This document shows positions 1-11,143 of a DNA stretch of 64,000 bases, piece by piece. The translations under genes were made by a program, and so were the position numbers. Source of the DNA: Linyphia triangularis (lineage: Eukaryota > Arthropoda > Arachnida > Araneae > Linyphiidae); the NCBI GenBank assembly GCA_963978545.1, contig OZ021731.1:57337242-57401241 (forward strand), in the 5' to 3' direction. The notes beneath the pieces are model-generated. The model was not told where the DNA came from. It worked only from the letters and a program-made list of their open reading frames with translations, and did no database searches. How positions within the stretch are numbered: position 1 is the first letter of the stretch; each line of letters opens with the position of its first letter.

Positions 1-149
1 GGATCTTCTATAAAAGAATATTTAATTTGGTAAGTTAGGTTACAGTCAATTATTACTACTCAAACAAAAAAACAATGAACGAAAAGATAATGCCCATAAA
101 ATATTAAGAAATACATGAATAAAATAAAAAAATAATATATATAGTTAAT

Positions 150-2200
150 GGACAATTCTCTGGTGCACAAGTTAAACAATAAAATAAAATAAAATTGCTT
201 TAACTTTTAAACTTTTATTTATAGCTAAAATGTAAAATTGTTTGTCAAGCTAATATAGAAAAATAATTTTATATACAATTGCAGTAAAAATTACAATTTT
301 AAATATGCACTACACAGTAGAGTATCTCAAATACAGAATCGCGGGGACTTCGACGATTCCGGATTTTGGAACATATCATTGTTCATGCACTAAATCAATG
401 AAATCAAACATATAAATAGAATAAACTAAGAAAAATCCTTATATAACAATGTGGTTCTGAAAAACATTTGTTTTAAGGTTGTTTTAATACTTTTGTTTAA
501 ACTTTTCTACTTGAATCCCCATTATTTCCGATTCTAAAATTGTATCTTTGGAAAAGGTCCGGATTTCAGATATTTTACTGAGCATAAAAATTAGACAATT
601 AGTATGAATTTTCTTGAACAATATTGTATTAAAATTTTAGCAATTCTGATTCAATATAAACTAAATAGGAACCTCATACACAAGCACTAATTACAGACAT
701 AGCTGCTGTCGATGACATCAGCGTCACATGCTTCAGCATAAATCTTAGCGAAAATGACAATCACAGCAATGTCAATACAGGCAATGGTACCCACCATACT
801 GGCGCAAATCTTGGTAACATTATGCAAATCACAGTAACATCATGCAAATCAAGGTAATATTGGATATTACAATAGTGCTTAATGAAAATGTCTTCGTTCA
901 AATGCAAAAATCAGTGTACATGCCCAATATACAGGTGGAAGTTTCTGCAATAGTGGTTATTACATTAACAAAACAACTAACAAAAAATATCATCACAAAA
1001 CATAAATCTCGGCGATAGCCCTCGCTATATCAGCACAAAACTCGGAAATAACTGCCTTAACATCAAATTAACGTTAGACTAAACGGACATCATACATTAA
1101 CTTAAATAACTGCTATAGAGGTTGTAACATTAGAGCAGCGTTCGCCACTAACTTTGAGAGGCGGGCCGTATCACTTACGTTGGAGCTTTTCGCGGGGCGG
1201 ATACAATTAAATACGTATCTTTAATTATTATTAAACTGGGGAGAAATATTGATTTTTTTTTTATTATAATAAATTTATAATTATTATTTTAATCTTTTTA
1301 TTAAAAAATAATAATTTTTATTATTAGTAAATTAAAGTCTAAAAAAGAAGTATATTCTTCGTTTCAAAGTGTTTATGCGACTTGACATAACTTTTAATAA
1401 AAGTATTTAAACTGTACTTTCAGATTATTTCGTTTTAGTTGATATAATTTGTGAGACGATGACGGTCAAAGACGTTACATTTATTTTATGATAGATTTGT
1501 TGTCTATCGTAGAATTTATTACAGCCAATCTTAATAAATTGTTCAAATGATATTCAATTAAAAAATTTCTGTGTTTATTCTTGATCAAAACCACCTTGCT
1601 GAAAGCTTCTTCGAGCACGTAGTGGAAAACTTTATTCTACATAGTTAAAACATACTATTTCAGATAAATTATAATTGTGTAATAAAATAAGTCAATACCG
1701 TGAAATGTGATTTTCTTAAAATCTCCTGTGGTAAAGGCTGGCTGCAGAAAAATCTGTCGCGGGCCAAATCTGACCCGCAGACCGCATAGTGGCTAACGCT
1801 GCATTAGAGGAAGCAACAGCAAAAAAACAAAAAAAAACAGTCATATCAGAGGTCTGGGAAAATCTTAACGTATTCAGGTTCCTTGGTTAGAGTTATAAGC
1901 AAGGTAGTAAATTCGGATATTAACAACATCTTAACACCTACCAAAAATGATCATTACACCAACATAAATAGCGCCTAATGTAATCTCCTATCCGAATGCA
2001 AATCTATTATATTGGCGCAACACTCAATTATCACACAACTATTTAAATCTCGTGTAGCAATCACCATTGAGATGCAAACCTCACCAATAGGGGGCCATTA
2101 CATAAATGTGACTCCCAGTAAAATGTTCATCATACCAATTGAAATAATGAGGCTAAGTATTAGAAGATGCATGAATCGGCGTGATCGGCTCATTTAAGAT
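150..2200. repeat. Family X complex repeat, copy 1 (interrupted)
   Basis: About 2 kb of degenerate sequence built from recurring short phrases such as GCAAATCTCGGCAA and AACGTAAATATCGGCG, with variants every few tens of bases. The left part (about 165-305) matches 31190-31310, and the part from about 700 matches 31440 onward, so this is a dispersed family and not local low complexity. It is split by the hAT insertion at 1136-1801. The outer ends are not determined; the left end may lie outside the window. No coding potential is seen on either strand. Confidence 0.55.
1136..1801. mobile_element. Non-autonomous hAT transposon with perfect 8-bp TSD
   Basis: The ends are terminal inverted repeats CAGCGTTCGCCACTA and, reverse-complemented at the right, CAGCGTTAGCCACTA (14 of 15 match). 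The flanks are CATTAGAG at 1128-1135 and CATTAGAG at 1802-1809, a perfect 8-bp target duplication as expected for hAT. At 666 bp with no transposase ORF it is a deletion derivative mobilised in trans. The termini are GC-richer (AGGCGGGCCG, GCGGGCC) around a very AT-rich core. The intact duplication suggests a fairly recent insertion into family X. Confidence 0.9.
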
Positions 2201-2239
2201 CGAAATTTAGGTAAAAAAACCTGAAATTCGTAGGATTGT

Positions 2240-3016
2240 GCCTTATCTGAAATAAGAGATAAAAATTTAGATGGAAAGAGAAAACTACTCTATTTATGAG
2301 AAAAATTGCAAAAAAAAACAATTTCTATGAAATTTGCAAAAAAAAACCTAGAAAAATATGAAAAATCAAAAAACATTCATCAGCGGAAGAATCACATTAT
2401 TGGAAATAGTTGATATGCGGTACGGAGACAATGACGAAACAATTGCTGATGAATCGTCACAGAAATGCTGGTGGTTTTCAGACACAGAATTTTAAATTAA
2501 AATTAAAAAAAAAATATTAAAAAATGGTGCAGCGTTTGGTGCAAAAATTGTAAAAAAGACCATTTTGTATCAGTATTTTAAATTGCTGCCTTTGGCAAAG
2601 GCATACCATCCCTGAGCCAATTTAGAGCAATGTGTCATAGATTTTAACAGTCAATCTAACAAATTTGTGCAGTGATCAAACAAACACTTATGAAATAATA
2701 AATCTATAAAACGATATATAATTTTTAAAACAATTTATTTAGAAATATCGCTAAAATTTCTTAAAATGGTCATTTTCCAATGCAAAATTGTGGAAATGAA
2801 GAAGTTTTGTTTAAATTTGGAAAAAGTAGGTATTTTGGAGTAAAAATGTTAAATTGGAGTACGTGTAATACTTCATGGTATTTTTTCTGTTAATAATGTT
2901 TTAGAAAATGTTATGGGGATGCACATTTTTGATGATTGGAAGAATCAATAAATTATTTTTGTCACGCAGTTAACTACTAAGCCCTCTCATCCACACTTAG
3001 ACAATTACACTAAAAA
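2240..3016. other. Gene-free AT-rich stretch
   Basis: No ORF, splice-bounded exon or repeat end could be supported here. There are A-runs and short direct echoes of the phrase AATTTGCAAAAAAAA only. Confidence 0.5.
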
Positions 3017-3029
3017 CCTGGTTTTTAGG

Positions 3030-3205
3030 TTGGTTGTTTTCAGATTATCTGGCACCGTCAGCAACACGAGGGCTATAATGCGCCGAAACATTCGTCATTA
3101 GACAAGCCAACATACATTTACAAACACCCATGCCTATCACAGGACTCAAACCCGCAACGTCGCGGTTTAGAAGCTAGCACGCTAACCACTATACCGTTTG
3201 GTCAG
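3030..3205 (-). mobile_element. tRNA-derived SINE, minus strand, with 13-bp TSD
   Basis: Read on the minus strand it starts CTGACCAAACGGTATAGTGG, contains a tRNA-like A box in GGTATAGTGGTTAGCGTGC and a B box GGTTTGAGTCC (one change from GGTTCGAGTCC), then a non-tRNA body. It is flanked by exact copies of CCTGGTTTTTAGG at 3017-3029 and 3206-3218, the target duplication left by LINE-mediated retrotransposition. A second copy of the family is at 43348-43523 on the plus strand. It carries pol III promoter boxes and no protein. Confidence 0.9.
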
Positions 3206-3470
3206 CCTGGTTTTTAGGATTCAACATTTTAAAGCATTAAAATTTTGTTTATCATTTTATAAAACCAATTTATGAAAACTAAATGTATTGAACTTCTATT
3301 TTTAGTGACTAAATTCTGTTTCGGCTATTGAGGCATCTTTTGTGTAGCTTTTCTGGTCAAGTTAGATATCAGCATAAAATTTTGAATAGTATATAAAACT
3401 CACATTAAAAATAATTTTATAAAACTATAATCAAATTATATATGCAATATCATAAGTGACAAAGTGATAA

Positions 3471-3485
3471 GGGGGGGGGGGGGGG
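3471..3485 (+). repeat. G15 homopolymer
   Basis: An uninterrupted run of 15 G in an otherwise AT-rich stretch. It is one of at least five plus-strand G runs of 13-15 in this window. Confidence 0.95.
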
Positions 3486-3865
3486 ATCACAGTTACTTGG
3501 CTATCATCAACATCAATTATTTACAAAAAATATGAATAATGAAATAATGGCACAAAATTAAAATTAGTTCAATACTTGGGTAAAGATAAATAAAGGAAAA
3601 ATCAAACAGTGTGCAATTCAAAAGTAATATTTTTAATCATACACTGCAATTGATTTTGGAATGATGGAATTGCTTAATTAAATTTCATTTTATTTTCATA
3701 GTTGAGAAACAAAATAATTAATAAATAATAATGAAATATTTTCTGTTACTATGGACATTGGAGAAAGGGTATAGTTCTTTACAATATGCTTTTAATGGAA
3801 TATAAACAAAGTAAGAAAATTCACAAAAAAAATCTTATTTGTAGCAATCAAAAGTAGATGCATAC

Positions 3866-4026
3866 CATATTCGAAATCTGGAGGAGCTTCTAAAGAACCA
3901 AACACACTTAGTTCAACCGTATTTGTCAAACGAGCCATCCAATCTTTTTGCTTTGACAAAATGATTTTCACAACAGCCACATCAGTTGAACACAAATGGG
4001 GTAAGAGATTGATGACTTTGTATAAC
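3866..4026 (-). CDS. Internal coding exon P, unassigned (midasin linker or neighbour gene)
   Basis: A 161-nt exon with a clear acceptor (TTGCTTCCAG before 4026) and donor GTATGC after 3866. It is open in the frame dictated by the upstream exon O (one base completes a GA-split Glu codon) and ends in phase 1. It reads ELYKVINLLPHLC, then KIILSKQKDWMARL and finally SLEAPPDFEYG. It looks like a helical, HEAT-like protein segment. I do not recognise a family signature. It follows the midasin exons on the same strand, so it may be midasin linker, which is poorly conserved, or part of a separate downstream gene. The next exon would lie below 3866 and none was found in the window. Confidence 0.6.
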
Positions 4027-5086
4027 CTGGAAGCAAATTATGTTTCCATATTTTAGATACTACAACTATTTTTATTATGGATATGGATCATTTGACGAAT
4101 AAGAAAATAACTTTTTAGAATTAGGATGGATAATTTATAATAAAAAATTATAATTCAAGAAGTTACCAAAAAACAAATTTGCACTGAGCACAACGGAACA
4201 TGGAAATATTACTGTTTGAAAATTTTATATACAATTCATTCCAAAATTGTTTGAAATTTCTCATTGGTGTAATATTGACCTTGTGATATTTAAAAAGCTC
4301 CAAAAATTCAAACTTCTCAAAATAGTAAACAATCTTTTAGCAAAATAAACATTTTATTTAGAAAGTTGTTATTATATAGAAAAAGAAATTATTTAAATCC
4401 TGTGGTGCAAAAAATGTGATTGTGACTTGCATGTAAATTTAGAGGTCATGTGGTAGGTAGCTATTGCATAATTATGTCATAATACTTGAATGAATTACAT
4501 ATACACATAATAACAATGACTAATGAAGATGAAAATTACAAAGGATATAATTTGCTCTATACACATGAAGTAAACTTAATAGTGAATTGGCAAAAACAAA
4601 TTTACAATACTTTTCACTAAAAATGAATATTCATTCAACATTTTAGTTAAGAAATAGTAATACAGATGCGAACATAATAATATTCTATTGCATACCTATA
4701 AATATTTTCTTTTTGCCTCAAACATCTAATTTTTAAATTTAAAAATATTTTCTATGCCCACAAAAAATAACAATATTTCATAATAAAGAAAATATACTCC
4801 CAAAAATAGATTCATTGCAAAGTTATAGCAAACTCGTTTAAAAATGTTCAATTAAATGTTCTTGAGATGAACATTTCAAATCAAATTGATTAACAATAAA
4901 GAATCTAAATAAATGTTTAAATAGATTACTTTAACTGATAAATCTAGCTATTTTGCACTTGTATTGACAGTATGATTTTAAAATTGTACGAAAGTCAATC
5001 TAATGATTGTATATGAACATGTTTTATGAGAGCAAAGAATTTTATATTCAGAACTTGGTATAAACCAAAATCAATAACAGACTTAC

Positions 5087-5245
5087 TCAAGGGAATTTTT
5101 ATAAATGTCAGCAGTTTCTGGACTATTAAATCCTTGTGGGTGTTGAAGCTTTTTTAGAAGTTTTAACCGGAGTTTTCTTATTTTTTCCTTGTACGACAAT
5201 CTATTACTTATTTGATAAATGGGAACTTTAAGGGAATCGGGAATG
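5087..5245 (-). CDS. Internal coding exon O, unassigned
   Basis: A 159-nt exon with a polypyrimidine tract and ACAG acceptor before 5245 and donor GTAAGT after 5087. Starting with one base that completes a split codon, it reads IPDSLKVPIYQISNRL, a basic stretch rich in K and R (YKEKIRKLRLKLLKKLQ), and QGFNSPETADIYKNSLE. It ends in phase 2, matching exon P. Upstream it can be joined in frame either to exon N (6912-6983, giving a Tyr at the junction) or to the short ATG exon at 5600-5610 (giving a Ser). No domain is recognised; the composition suggests a helical or coiled region. Confidence 0.65.
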
Positions 5246-5599
5246 CTGTAAAAAAAATGTATCATAAATTAAAGTGTACAATAATGACAGTTAATTTACT
5301 AAAAATGACTTTTTTTAATGTGTCTAGAAAAAAATAATAATTTAAAGACAGAGTATAAAATTTGTACTTTGACATGGAAACATAATGTTACCTGTCTAGA
5401 AAGAATCCTGACAGTCAAATAGTCATCAGTTAATCAGTGAAAATATTACAATACCTGTCAAAATTTCAATTTCGGGTTTCATTGTTTCCCTCAATAACAA
5501 CTAAAGATGACTGGATCAACAGCTTAATGCAGAATCCAAACCACAATAAATATCCAACACTAACTAGGATTTAAATTTGGCAAAATAGAACAGGCTTAC

Positions 5600-5610
5600 C
5601 TATCAGCCAT
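5600..5610 (-). CDS. Possible alternative first coding exon (ATG plus 8 nt)
   Basis: The minus strand reads ATGGCTGATAG followed by the strong donor GTAAGC. Splicing to exon O gives an in-frame start MADSIPDSLK. This would make exons O and P the beginning of a separate gene and not a continuation of midasin. The competing join is exon N to exon O, also in frame. A short 5'UTR could begin anywhere upstream; no promoter motif is evident. Only transcript data can decide. Confidence 0.3.
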
Positions 5611-6021
5611 ACAATTTTCACTTTTTTAAGTCCTAAAGTTTATTTCACAAGCAAATATAAGCTTGCATTTTAAAATGAAGAAACATTGAGTAATTTAGTT
5701 CTATACGTAACAGAAATTACCATATTTACTCAAATATAAACAATCTCGGGTAAAATGTAACACACTTAAATAAAGTAAAAAAAATTAAAAAATCCAAAAT
5801 ACAAACTAAATTTAATTAAATTGAAGAGAATATTTATCTTGAAATTTTTAAAAATAGTGGTACATGTTTTTGAATCTTAAAGATGCTTTGTGTTGCCAAT
5901 TTTTTTTATATTCATAAATTATGTTACAGTATTTGTACAATTGCAAATGAAGTAGAAATCGGCAAAATATTTACCTAAATAAATGGTACAATCATATAAA
6001 ATGCAGCACTTTTTTGAGAAA

Positions 6022-6106
<85 letters not shown>

Positions 6107-6111
6107 ATGAA

Positions 6112-6207
<96 letters not shown>
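6022..6207. repeat. Long (TA)n microsatellite in two blocks
   Basis: Two nearly pure TA tracts (about 79 and 96 bp) separated by a 12-bp interruption around 6101-6112 (TGTAGTATGAAG). Any reading frame here translates to Tyr-Ile repeats, which are artefacts. It lies between exon O and exon N, probably in an intron. Confidence 0.97.
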
Positions 6208-6911
6208 TCATAAAAAAAAAGAAGAGGAAATCTCCATAAACATGGAAGATGCTAAACCTTGTATTTGGGTCAAAGGGTAAGCAGACTATACATGAAAGTT
6301 AAATTCTATTATGCAATATATCAATCTAAACAAAGCAGGATACTACAATTTGCAGTTTATGTTTAATTTTTTCATATTTTTCATCTAAATTATTTTTATA
6401 ATTTCAGTTATGCATTTAATGTGATTTAATTTATAATTATAACCACATAAATGAGATTTAAATTTTTATATGGAAAACTCATTAAAAGAAAATTAGTTAA
6501 TTATCATTGAAAATATGCAATCTGTTAATGAATAAATTATTAAACTATATTACTTGCAATGAACAAAGCTTTATACAGAAAACAATAGAGAGAGAACAAT
6601 AGTTAGGAGTAAAAAAAATTAAACAGTTCTTATTGCACAGATAAATATTCCCAAACAAATTTAATCCATGAATAAGCAATTATATTTTATAACTAATTTT
6701 TTATTATCCGGTTATGTTTCATATTTTATAGTTTGCTATATCTTAACTACAAGTAGATTGTAATCTTGATTTACTACAAGGTAAAATTTTGAGTATAAAG
6801 TAAAGTAATTGAATTAATGAATATTAAAAACTCTTATCAGAAAATTAAATATTTTTCTGTGCAATGCTGAATTGAAGGTATAGTTAGATAAAACTTAATT
6901 ATGAATCATAC

Positions 6912-6983
6912 TAAATGCTATCCCTTGCATAAGTTTCTATTTGTGTTTGTCCTCTGTCCTCTGGAGATTTAAAGGCAAGTTGA
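6912..6983 (-). CDS. Probable internal coding exon N
   Basis: A 72-nt exon defined by a good acceptor (TTTTAATTTCAG) and donor GTATGA. After one base it is open through QLAFKSPEDRG and QTQIETYARDSI and ends in phase 2, which fits exon O. It is short, so chance is not excluded, but the splice signals, phase and hydrophilic protein-like composition agree. No family is recognised. Its upstream partner must end in phase 2, and none is identified between 9256 and 6983. Confidence 0.45.
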
Positions 6984-7417
6984 CTGAAATTAAAATTGAA
7001 TATTAAAGCTGTAAGTCTTGCAAGCAAAATAAATACTATGAATACTGTATATTCATGTATGCAAGCCAATTAACTAATTATAGGAAAGATTTTCTGTCAA
7101 ATTTTTTATAACCAGTGCATAAGTCGAGTTGGATTTTTGCGTAAAAAAAAAATTCCTAATGTAAAAAATAGCAAATAACTTTCGGTTTAAATATAAAACC
7201 AAGTCTTTAAATAATAAGAATGTGTTTGGTATTGAAGATATTGGTGAAATATATATATGCAAAGTGCATAAAAATACATATATCATAAATTATGAATGAA
7301 GTTTACTTTATAAGATAACAAAATAAAATGCAAATTGAACTTTCATCAATGCAACAAACAGGGTTTATCAGAAAAAGTCTTTCCCTCATTTGGAATAAAT
7401 ATTAAATGTTACAGTCA

Positions 7418-8707
7418 TCTATAATAATAAAACAAGTTGTGTGTCTGTCTATCTGTCTGTGGCTCTATAGAAACCAACTTAAAATTGGAGTAGAGTTCTG
7501 AAATTTTCAGCATAAGTAGTTTTGGCATTCTAATTTTAAGCATCACAAACAGAATGTTAAAATTTTAATTAGTTCTTTTTTAATTAATTAATAAATATGT
7601 TACAAAACGATATCTAATCGGGCTACAGCTCTGAAATTTTCAACATAAGTAGTTTTGGCCTTTTAATTGAACTTTTAAAAAACAGAATTTTAAATTTTTA
7701 TTTTGTTCTTTTGTAATTAATTTTTTTAATTAATTAATGAACATTTTACAAAACGACTACTAATAGGGCTACAGCTCTGAAATTTTCAACATGGGTAGTT
7801 TGGGCCTTCTAATTGGACTTTTGAAAAACAGAATTTTAAATTTTCTTTTTAATTAATTAATTAATATTTTACAAAATGATATCTAATAGGGCTACAGCTC
7901 TAAAATTTTCAAAGTAAGTAGTTTTGACCTTCTAATTGGACTTCAGAAAAACAGAATTTAAAATTTTTGTTCAGTTCGTTATTAATTAATTTTTTTAATT
8001 AATTAATATATATATTACAAAACGATTTCAATAGGGCTACAGCTTTTAAATTTTCGACATAAATAGTTGTGGCCTTCTAATTGGATTTTTGAAAAACAGA
8101 ATTTTAATTTTTTTTTTAATTAATTAACAAATATTTTACAAAACGATTTGTAATCGGGCTACATCTCTGAGATTTCACAAGAAGTTTTGGCCATCTAATT
8201 GGACTTTTAATTAAAAGAATGTTACAATTTAAATTTATTTTTTTATTAATATTTTTACAAAAAGCGACTTCTAATTGGCCTAGAGCTCTGAAAGTTTCAA
8301 CATAGGCCTTTTTAGCCTTCTAATTTTGCTTTCCACTAACACGTGTTAAAATAATCTTAAAGGGGTGCTGAATTATTGTATTATAGGGGAATTTTTTTTC
8401 TTGACAAGGGAGAGGCTTCTAATATTAAGGCTTTAAGTAGCAATTAGATTTTAGTGAGTGAAGCGAGCTTTTGCTTACGCAGCAATGAACCTTTCAGCGA
8501 GAGAAATAAGCCTGTGTTTATGTGTCCATGAACTTTTCAGCGAATGAAGCGAGCTCGATTTTAAGTAGCAATGAACCTTCCTGCGAGCGAAGCGCCAAAG
8601 ACTGGGTCCTATACACGAATTACAGATTTCCGCAATGCGAGGCCTCACAGCTAGCTAAAATATTGCACATGTTAACATTTCGTAGCAAAGCACGGGTATT
8701 TAGCTAG
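7418..8707 (+). mobile_element. Non-autonomous Helitron carrying about seven internal tandem repeats
   Basis: It begins TCTATAATAATAAAAC after an A and ends GCACGGGTATTTAGCTAG before a T, matching the Helitron rule (A, TC...CTAG, T) with no target duplication. A decayed hairpin (CGTAGCAAAGCACG) precedes the 3' end. Between about 7470 and 8330 a unit of about 120-145 bp recurs roughly seven times, each centred on GGGCTACAGCTCTGAAATTT and followed by AAGTAGTTTTGGCC. There is no Rep/helicase ORF. A 285-bp relative with the same ends is at 35620-35904. Confidence 0.85.
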
Positions 8708-9255
8708 TAAATAGAATAATTTGATTAACATATACTTTCTTGAAATATCAATTTTATTTCATTTAAGTTAATAATAAGTGGTAAATAATTTCTGTCAAGA
8801 AGAGTAACAATTTCCCAGTGAATAATTATTACATTCAAAATAGACCATTTGTGTATAATTAATGTCAATTCTTCCATGATAACATATTACTTATATTTCA
8901 TTATGTTAAAAGGCAGTATCTTTCATCATTTAAACAGTTATCCTTCCAACGTTTTCATGCAAACAATTGTTTTAAATTTCTTGGCTACTACACAAGTATA
9001 TACAGTGCTTAAAAAAATACATAAGTGCTGTAAAATAACAAGGACAAAAATAAAGAAACACAGCAACATACACGAACATTAAAATACAGTTTGACACACA
9101 CCAATAAGGAAAACTTAAGTGATATTCTACCTGCTTATTAGGAGCAGCAACATACAAGTCAAAACATATTATAATACTGGCTATTAAGAATGGTTTGATA
9201 AGTGGTAGCATTCCATACAAACATACTTTAACACTTAGATATTGAAGTAACTTAC

Positions 9256-9270
9256 CTTCCCGTCCAGCCA
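9256..9270 (-). CDS. Candidate short exon M ending in strong donor
   Basis: The minus strand reads ATGGCTGGACGGGAAG followed by GTAAGT. Two readings are possible. It could be the 3' part of a 27-nt internal exon from 9282 (acceptor ACAAG) reading FKIMAGRE in phase 1; midasins have a conserved Gly-Arg-Pro region in about this place. It could also be a first coding exon of another transcript. Stops upstream in the same frame limit any longer exon. The phase does not match exon L or N, so it is listed as a candidate only. Confidence 0.22.
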
Positions 9271-9399
9271 TTATTTTAAAAACTTGTAAGTGTTAATGCT
9301 AAAATAATTTTTTCCCCTTAGACTTGAATATTATTGAATTTCAGATAAATCAGAAATGTGTTTAGTTATGAAGAAACAATCTATTAATATAAAGAGTGT

Positions 9400-9840
9400 A
9401 CCTATGTATGCATACATTTTTAAAGAAAGCTACAGTTTTGTTTGATCTTGATGAAATTTTGCACACCTGATCTTCGAAACAAGAGGAAGATTCCTGGCTA
9501 CTTGAAATTTCGAAAACCTCTTCCCCTTTTAAAAGGTACGATAATAACTTGAAACATACTGAACTCATTCGAACCAGTTTTTTTCTCTTCCATAGATAAC
9601 TTGACTAATCCAGGTTATCGGGAATACAATTTCATTATAATGTTTCCTAAGTAAGATCGTGAAATCAAGGATAGAGTGAAAGGGAGTTTGATGATTTGTG
9701 GAGAATTACTGGACCAATTTGAACTAGTTTTTTTCCGAAGGTTTCTTGGTCAAGCCAGATTAACGGAAATACAATTTCATTCTGATGTTTTGCTGTTAAA
9801 GTTGTGAAATTTAGGATAGGGAGTTTAGGGTACATGCTCA
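9400..9840. repeat. Degenerate direct repeats of an unidentified element
   Basis: Two imperfect copies of a 110-170 bp module lie side by side. Each runs from TTTGAAC(C/T)AGTTTTTTTC through GGAATACAATTTCATT-like sequence to TGTGAAATTTAGGATAGGG-like sequence, around 9568-9690 and 9717-9831. The stretch from 9410 (ATGAAATTTTGCACACCTGATC) has the look of another decayed copy. It is probably transposon-derived; no ends were found. Confidence 0.5.
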
Positions 9841-10139
9841 TAACTTACATCGACTGAACTATTTTGAATTGTGTTGTACCAGGCAGTGCCAAGCTACAGC
9901 TATTTGAGTTTGAGCAATGTGAGCACAACAGCTAATGCACTTGAAAGTTTGTGCTCATGTAATGAACAACATTCCTTGAATCTTCTAAGAGAGTCAGGCA
10001 AGGAGATTTAGCAGCAAGACCTTCTTTCAACAATTAAGTTTAAAGATTCAAAATATTAACTTGGTAAGTAAAGTTAACAGGTTTAATATTCATGCAAGCC
10101 AATTATCCATAAAATTGCCCAGAATTTTACAAGACTTAC

Positions 10140-10196
10140 TGAAACATTTATAGACTTTTTGTGTGCAACCTTTTCCAGTTGGTCACAAACCATTCC
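10140..10196 (-). CDS. MDN1: Midasin exon L (probable; frame irregularity at its 5' junction)
   Basis: A 57-nt segment with acceptor GGCCTCAG and consensus donor GTAAGT. The only long open frame reads GMVCDQLEKVAHKKSINVS, which fits the position after the exon K sequence in midasin-type proteins. That frame needs the exon to start in phase 0, but exon K ends in phase 2. The in-phase reading runs into TAA after 16 codons. One extra base in the GGG at the acceptor would restore a frame. The cause may be a homopolymer assembly error, a real frameshift, or a missed microexon in the 190-bp K-L intron. Confidence 0.45.
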
Positions 10197-10386
10197 CTGA
10201 GGCCAGCCACAAAAATAATATTTATAAACACAAAATATAATAATTATACAAGTAATTAAGTTTGTTGGAAATTAGTATCAAAGAACATAAAACCATTTTC
10301 CAACTCAAAATACTACAAACCACACTAAAAATTTCAGAGCAAAAATAGTAAGCAAGTAAAGCATCTTTGTAGTATAATATTCTTAC

Positions 10387-10538
10387 ATATCATCTTCTTG
10401 ATAAAGAATACGTATCTTGTATATCAGCCAAAAAAAGTGCACAGTAAATGAATTGAATTGATATTCAATCCTAGAATTTTCCACAGTTTCTTCGCATATT
10501 TGTTTGCATGTGAAGTACGACCACATAGCATCTTTGAA
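10387..10538 (-). CDS. MDN1: Midasin exon K (linker)
   Basis: A 152-nt exon with acceptor TTTTTAG and donor GTAAGA. It is phase 0 after exon J, ends in phase 2, and is open in that frame only. It reads FKDAMWSYFTCKQICEE, then a hydrophobic and basic segment FWLIYKIRILYQEDDM. This corresponds to the alpha-helical linker that follows the AAA ring in midasin; the pattern of a Trp-rich helix and a following acidic patch resembles the vertebrate protein, although identity is low. The assignment rests mainly on the unbroken splice chain from the AAA6 exons. Confidence 0.75.
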
Positions 10539-10599
10539 CTAAAAATAAATTGTAAAACTGTATGAAAGAAGTGAAGTCACATTTAATTATACATGGTCA

Positions 10600-10900
10600 T
10601 ACATTGTAAACAATAATAAACTAAATTGGGATTATTGGGAGGAATTCCAATAGGCAATCAGTACTTGGCAGGCTAGAGTTTTTATAAAATCAGTCCCAAT
10701 TCAGTGCAATGAGTACTAAGTAGCTGAAGTATATGAAATATACTTTACCAAGTTCTGATTGCATATGGGAATCCCTCCCAATAATCCCAATTTAGTTCAT
10801 AGCATACCAGTACTCAAAGAAATTATACACGGCCGCTTGGCGGCAAACATTAGATTTTATACTTTTTTTCTGACTGACCATTTTACTTGGCATGTTTTTT
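10600..10900. mobile_element. Family Z palindromic MITE, partial copy
   Basis: It contains an inverted repeat (AACTAAATTGGGATTATTGG at about 10619 and its complement near 10780-10800) around a core with GGCAATCAGTACTTGGCAG. The right part GGCCGCTTGGCGGCAAACAT and TTCTGACTGACCA match the family member at 22466-22880. The left outer arm of that member is missing here. It sits in the intron between exons J and K. Confidence 0.65.
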
Positions 10901-11143
10901 TGTTTTTTTTAAACAACTTTGAGTTTTTTTTGTTTTTTATTTGAGAGATAAATGATATGCAAAGCTATGCTGGGAGCAACTAATCACATATGGCATAACT
11001 TTTGTATATTGTATAATATTGACTTATCAATATTCTCTAAATTCAATTATAACTTTCAGGTGTTCAGAAAACAAAATGTACAAAGTCAAAGGCAGAAAGA
11101 CTCGGACAAAGAGATTTAAAATAGTATTTAATTTAAAGTTTAC

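Noticed and set aside
5975..6280. Tyr-Ile repeat ORFs on both strands
   Set aside because: They are translations of the (TA)n microsatellite.
7450..8330. CRISPR-like array
   Set aside because: The units are 120-145 bp, degenerate, without short constant repeats and unique spacers, inside a Helitron in a eukaryotic genome.
9890..10050. Minus-strand frame reading GLAAKSPCLTLLEDSRNVVH as a midasin exon
   Set aside because: No convincing acceptor or donor, and phases do not match exons L or M.
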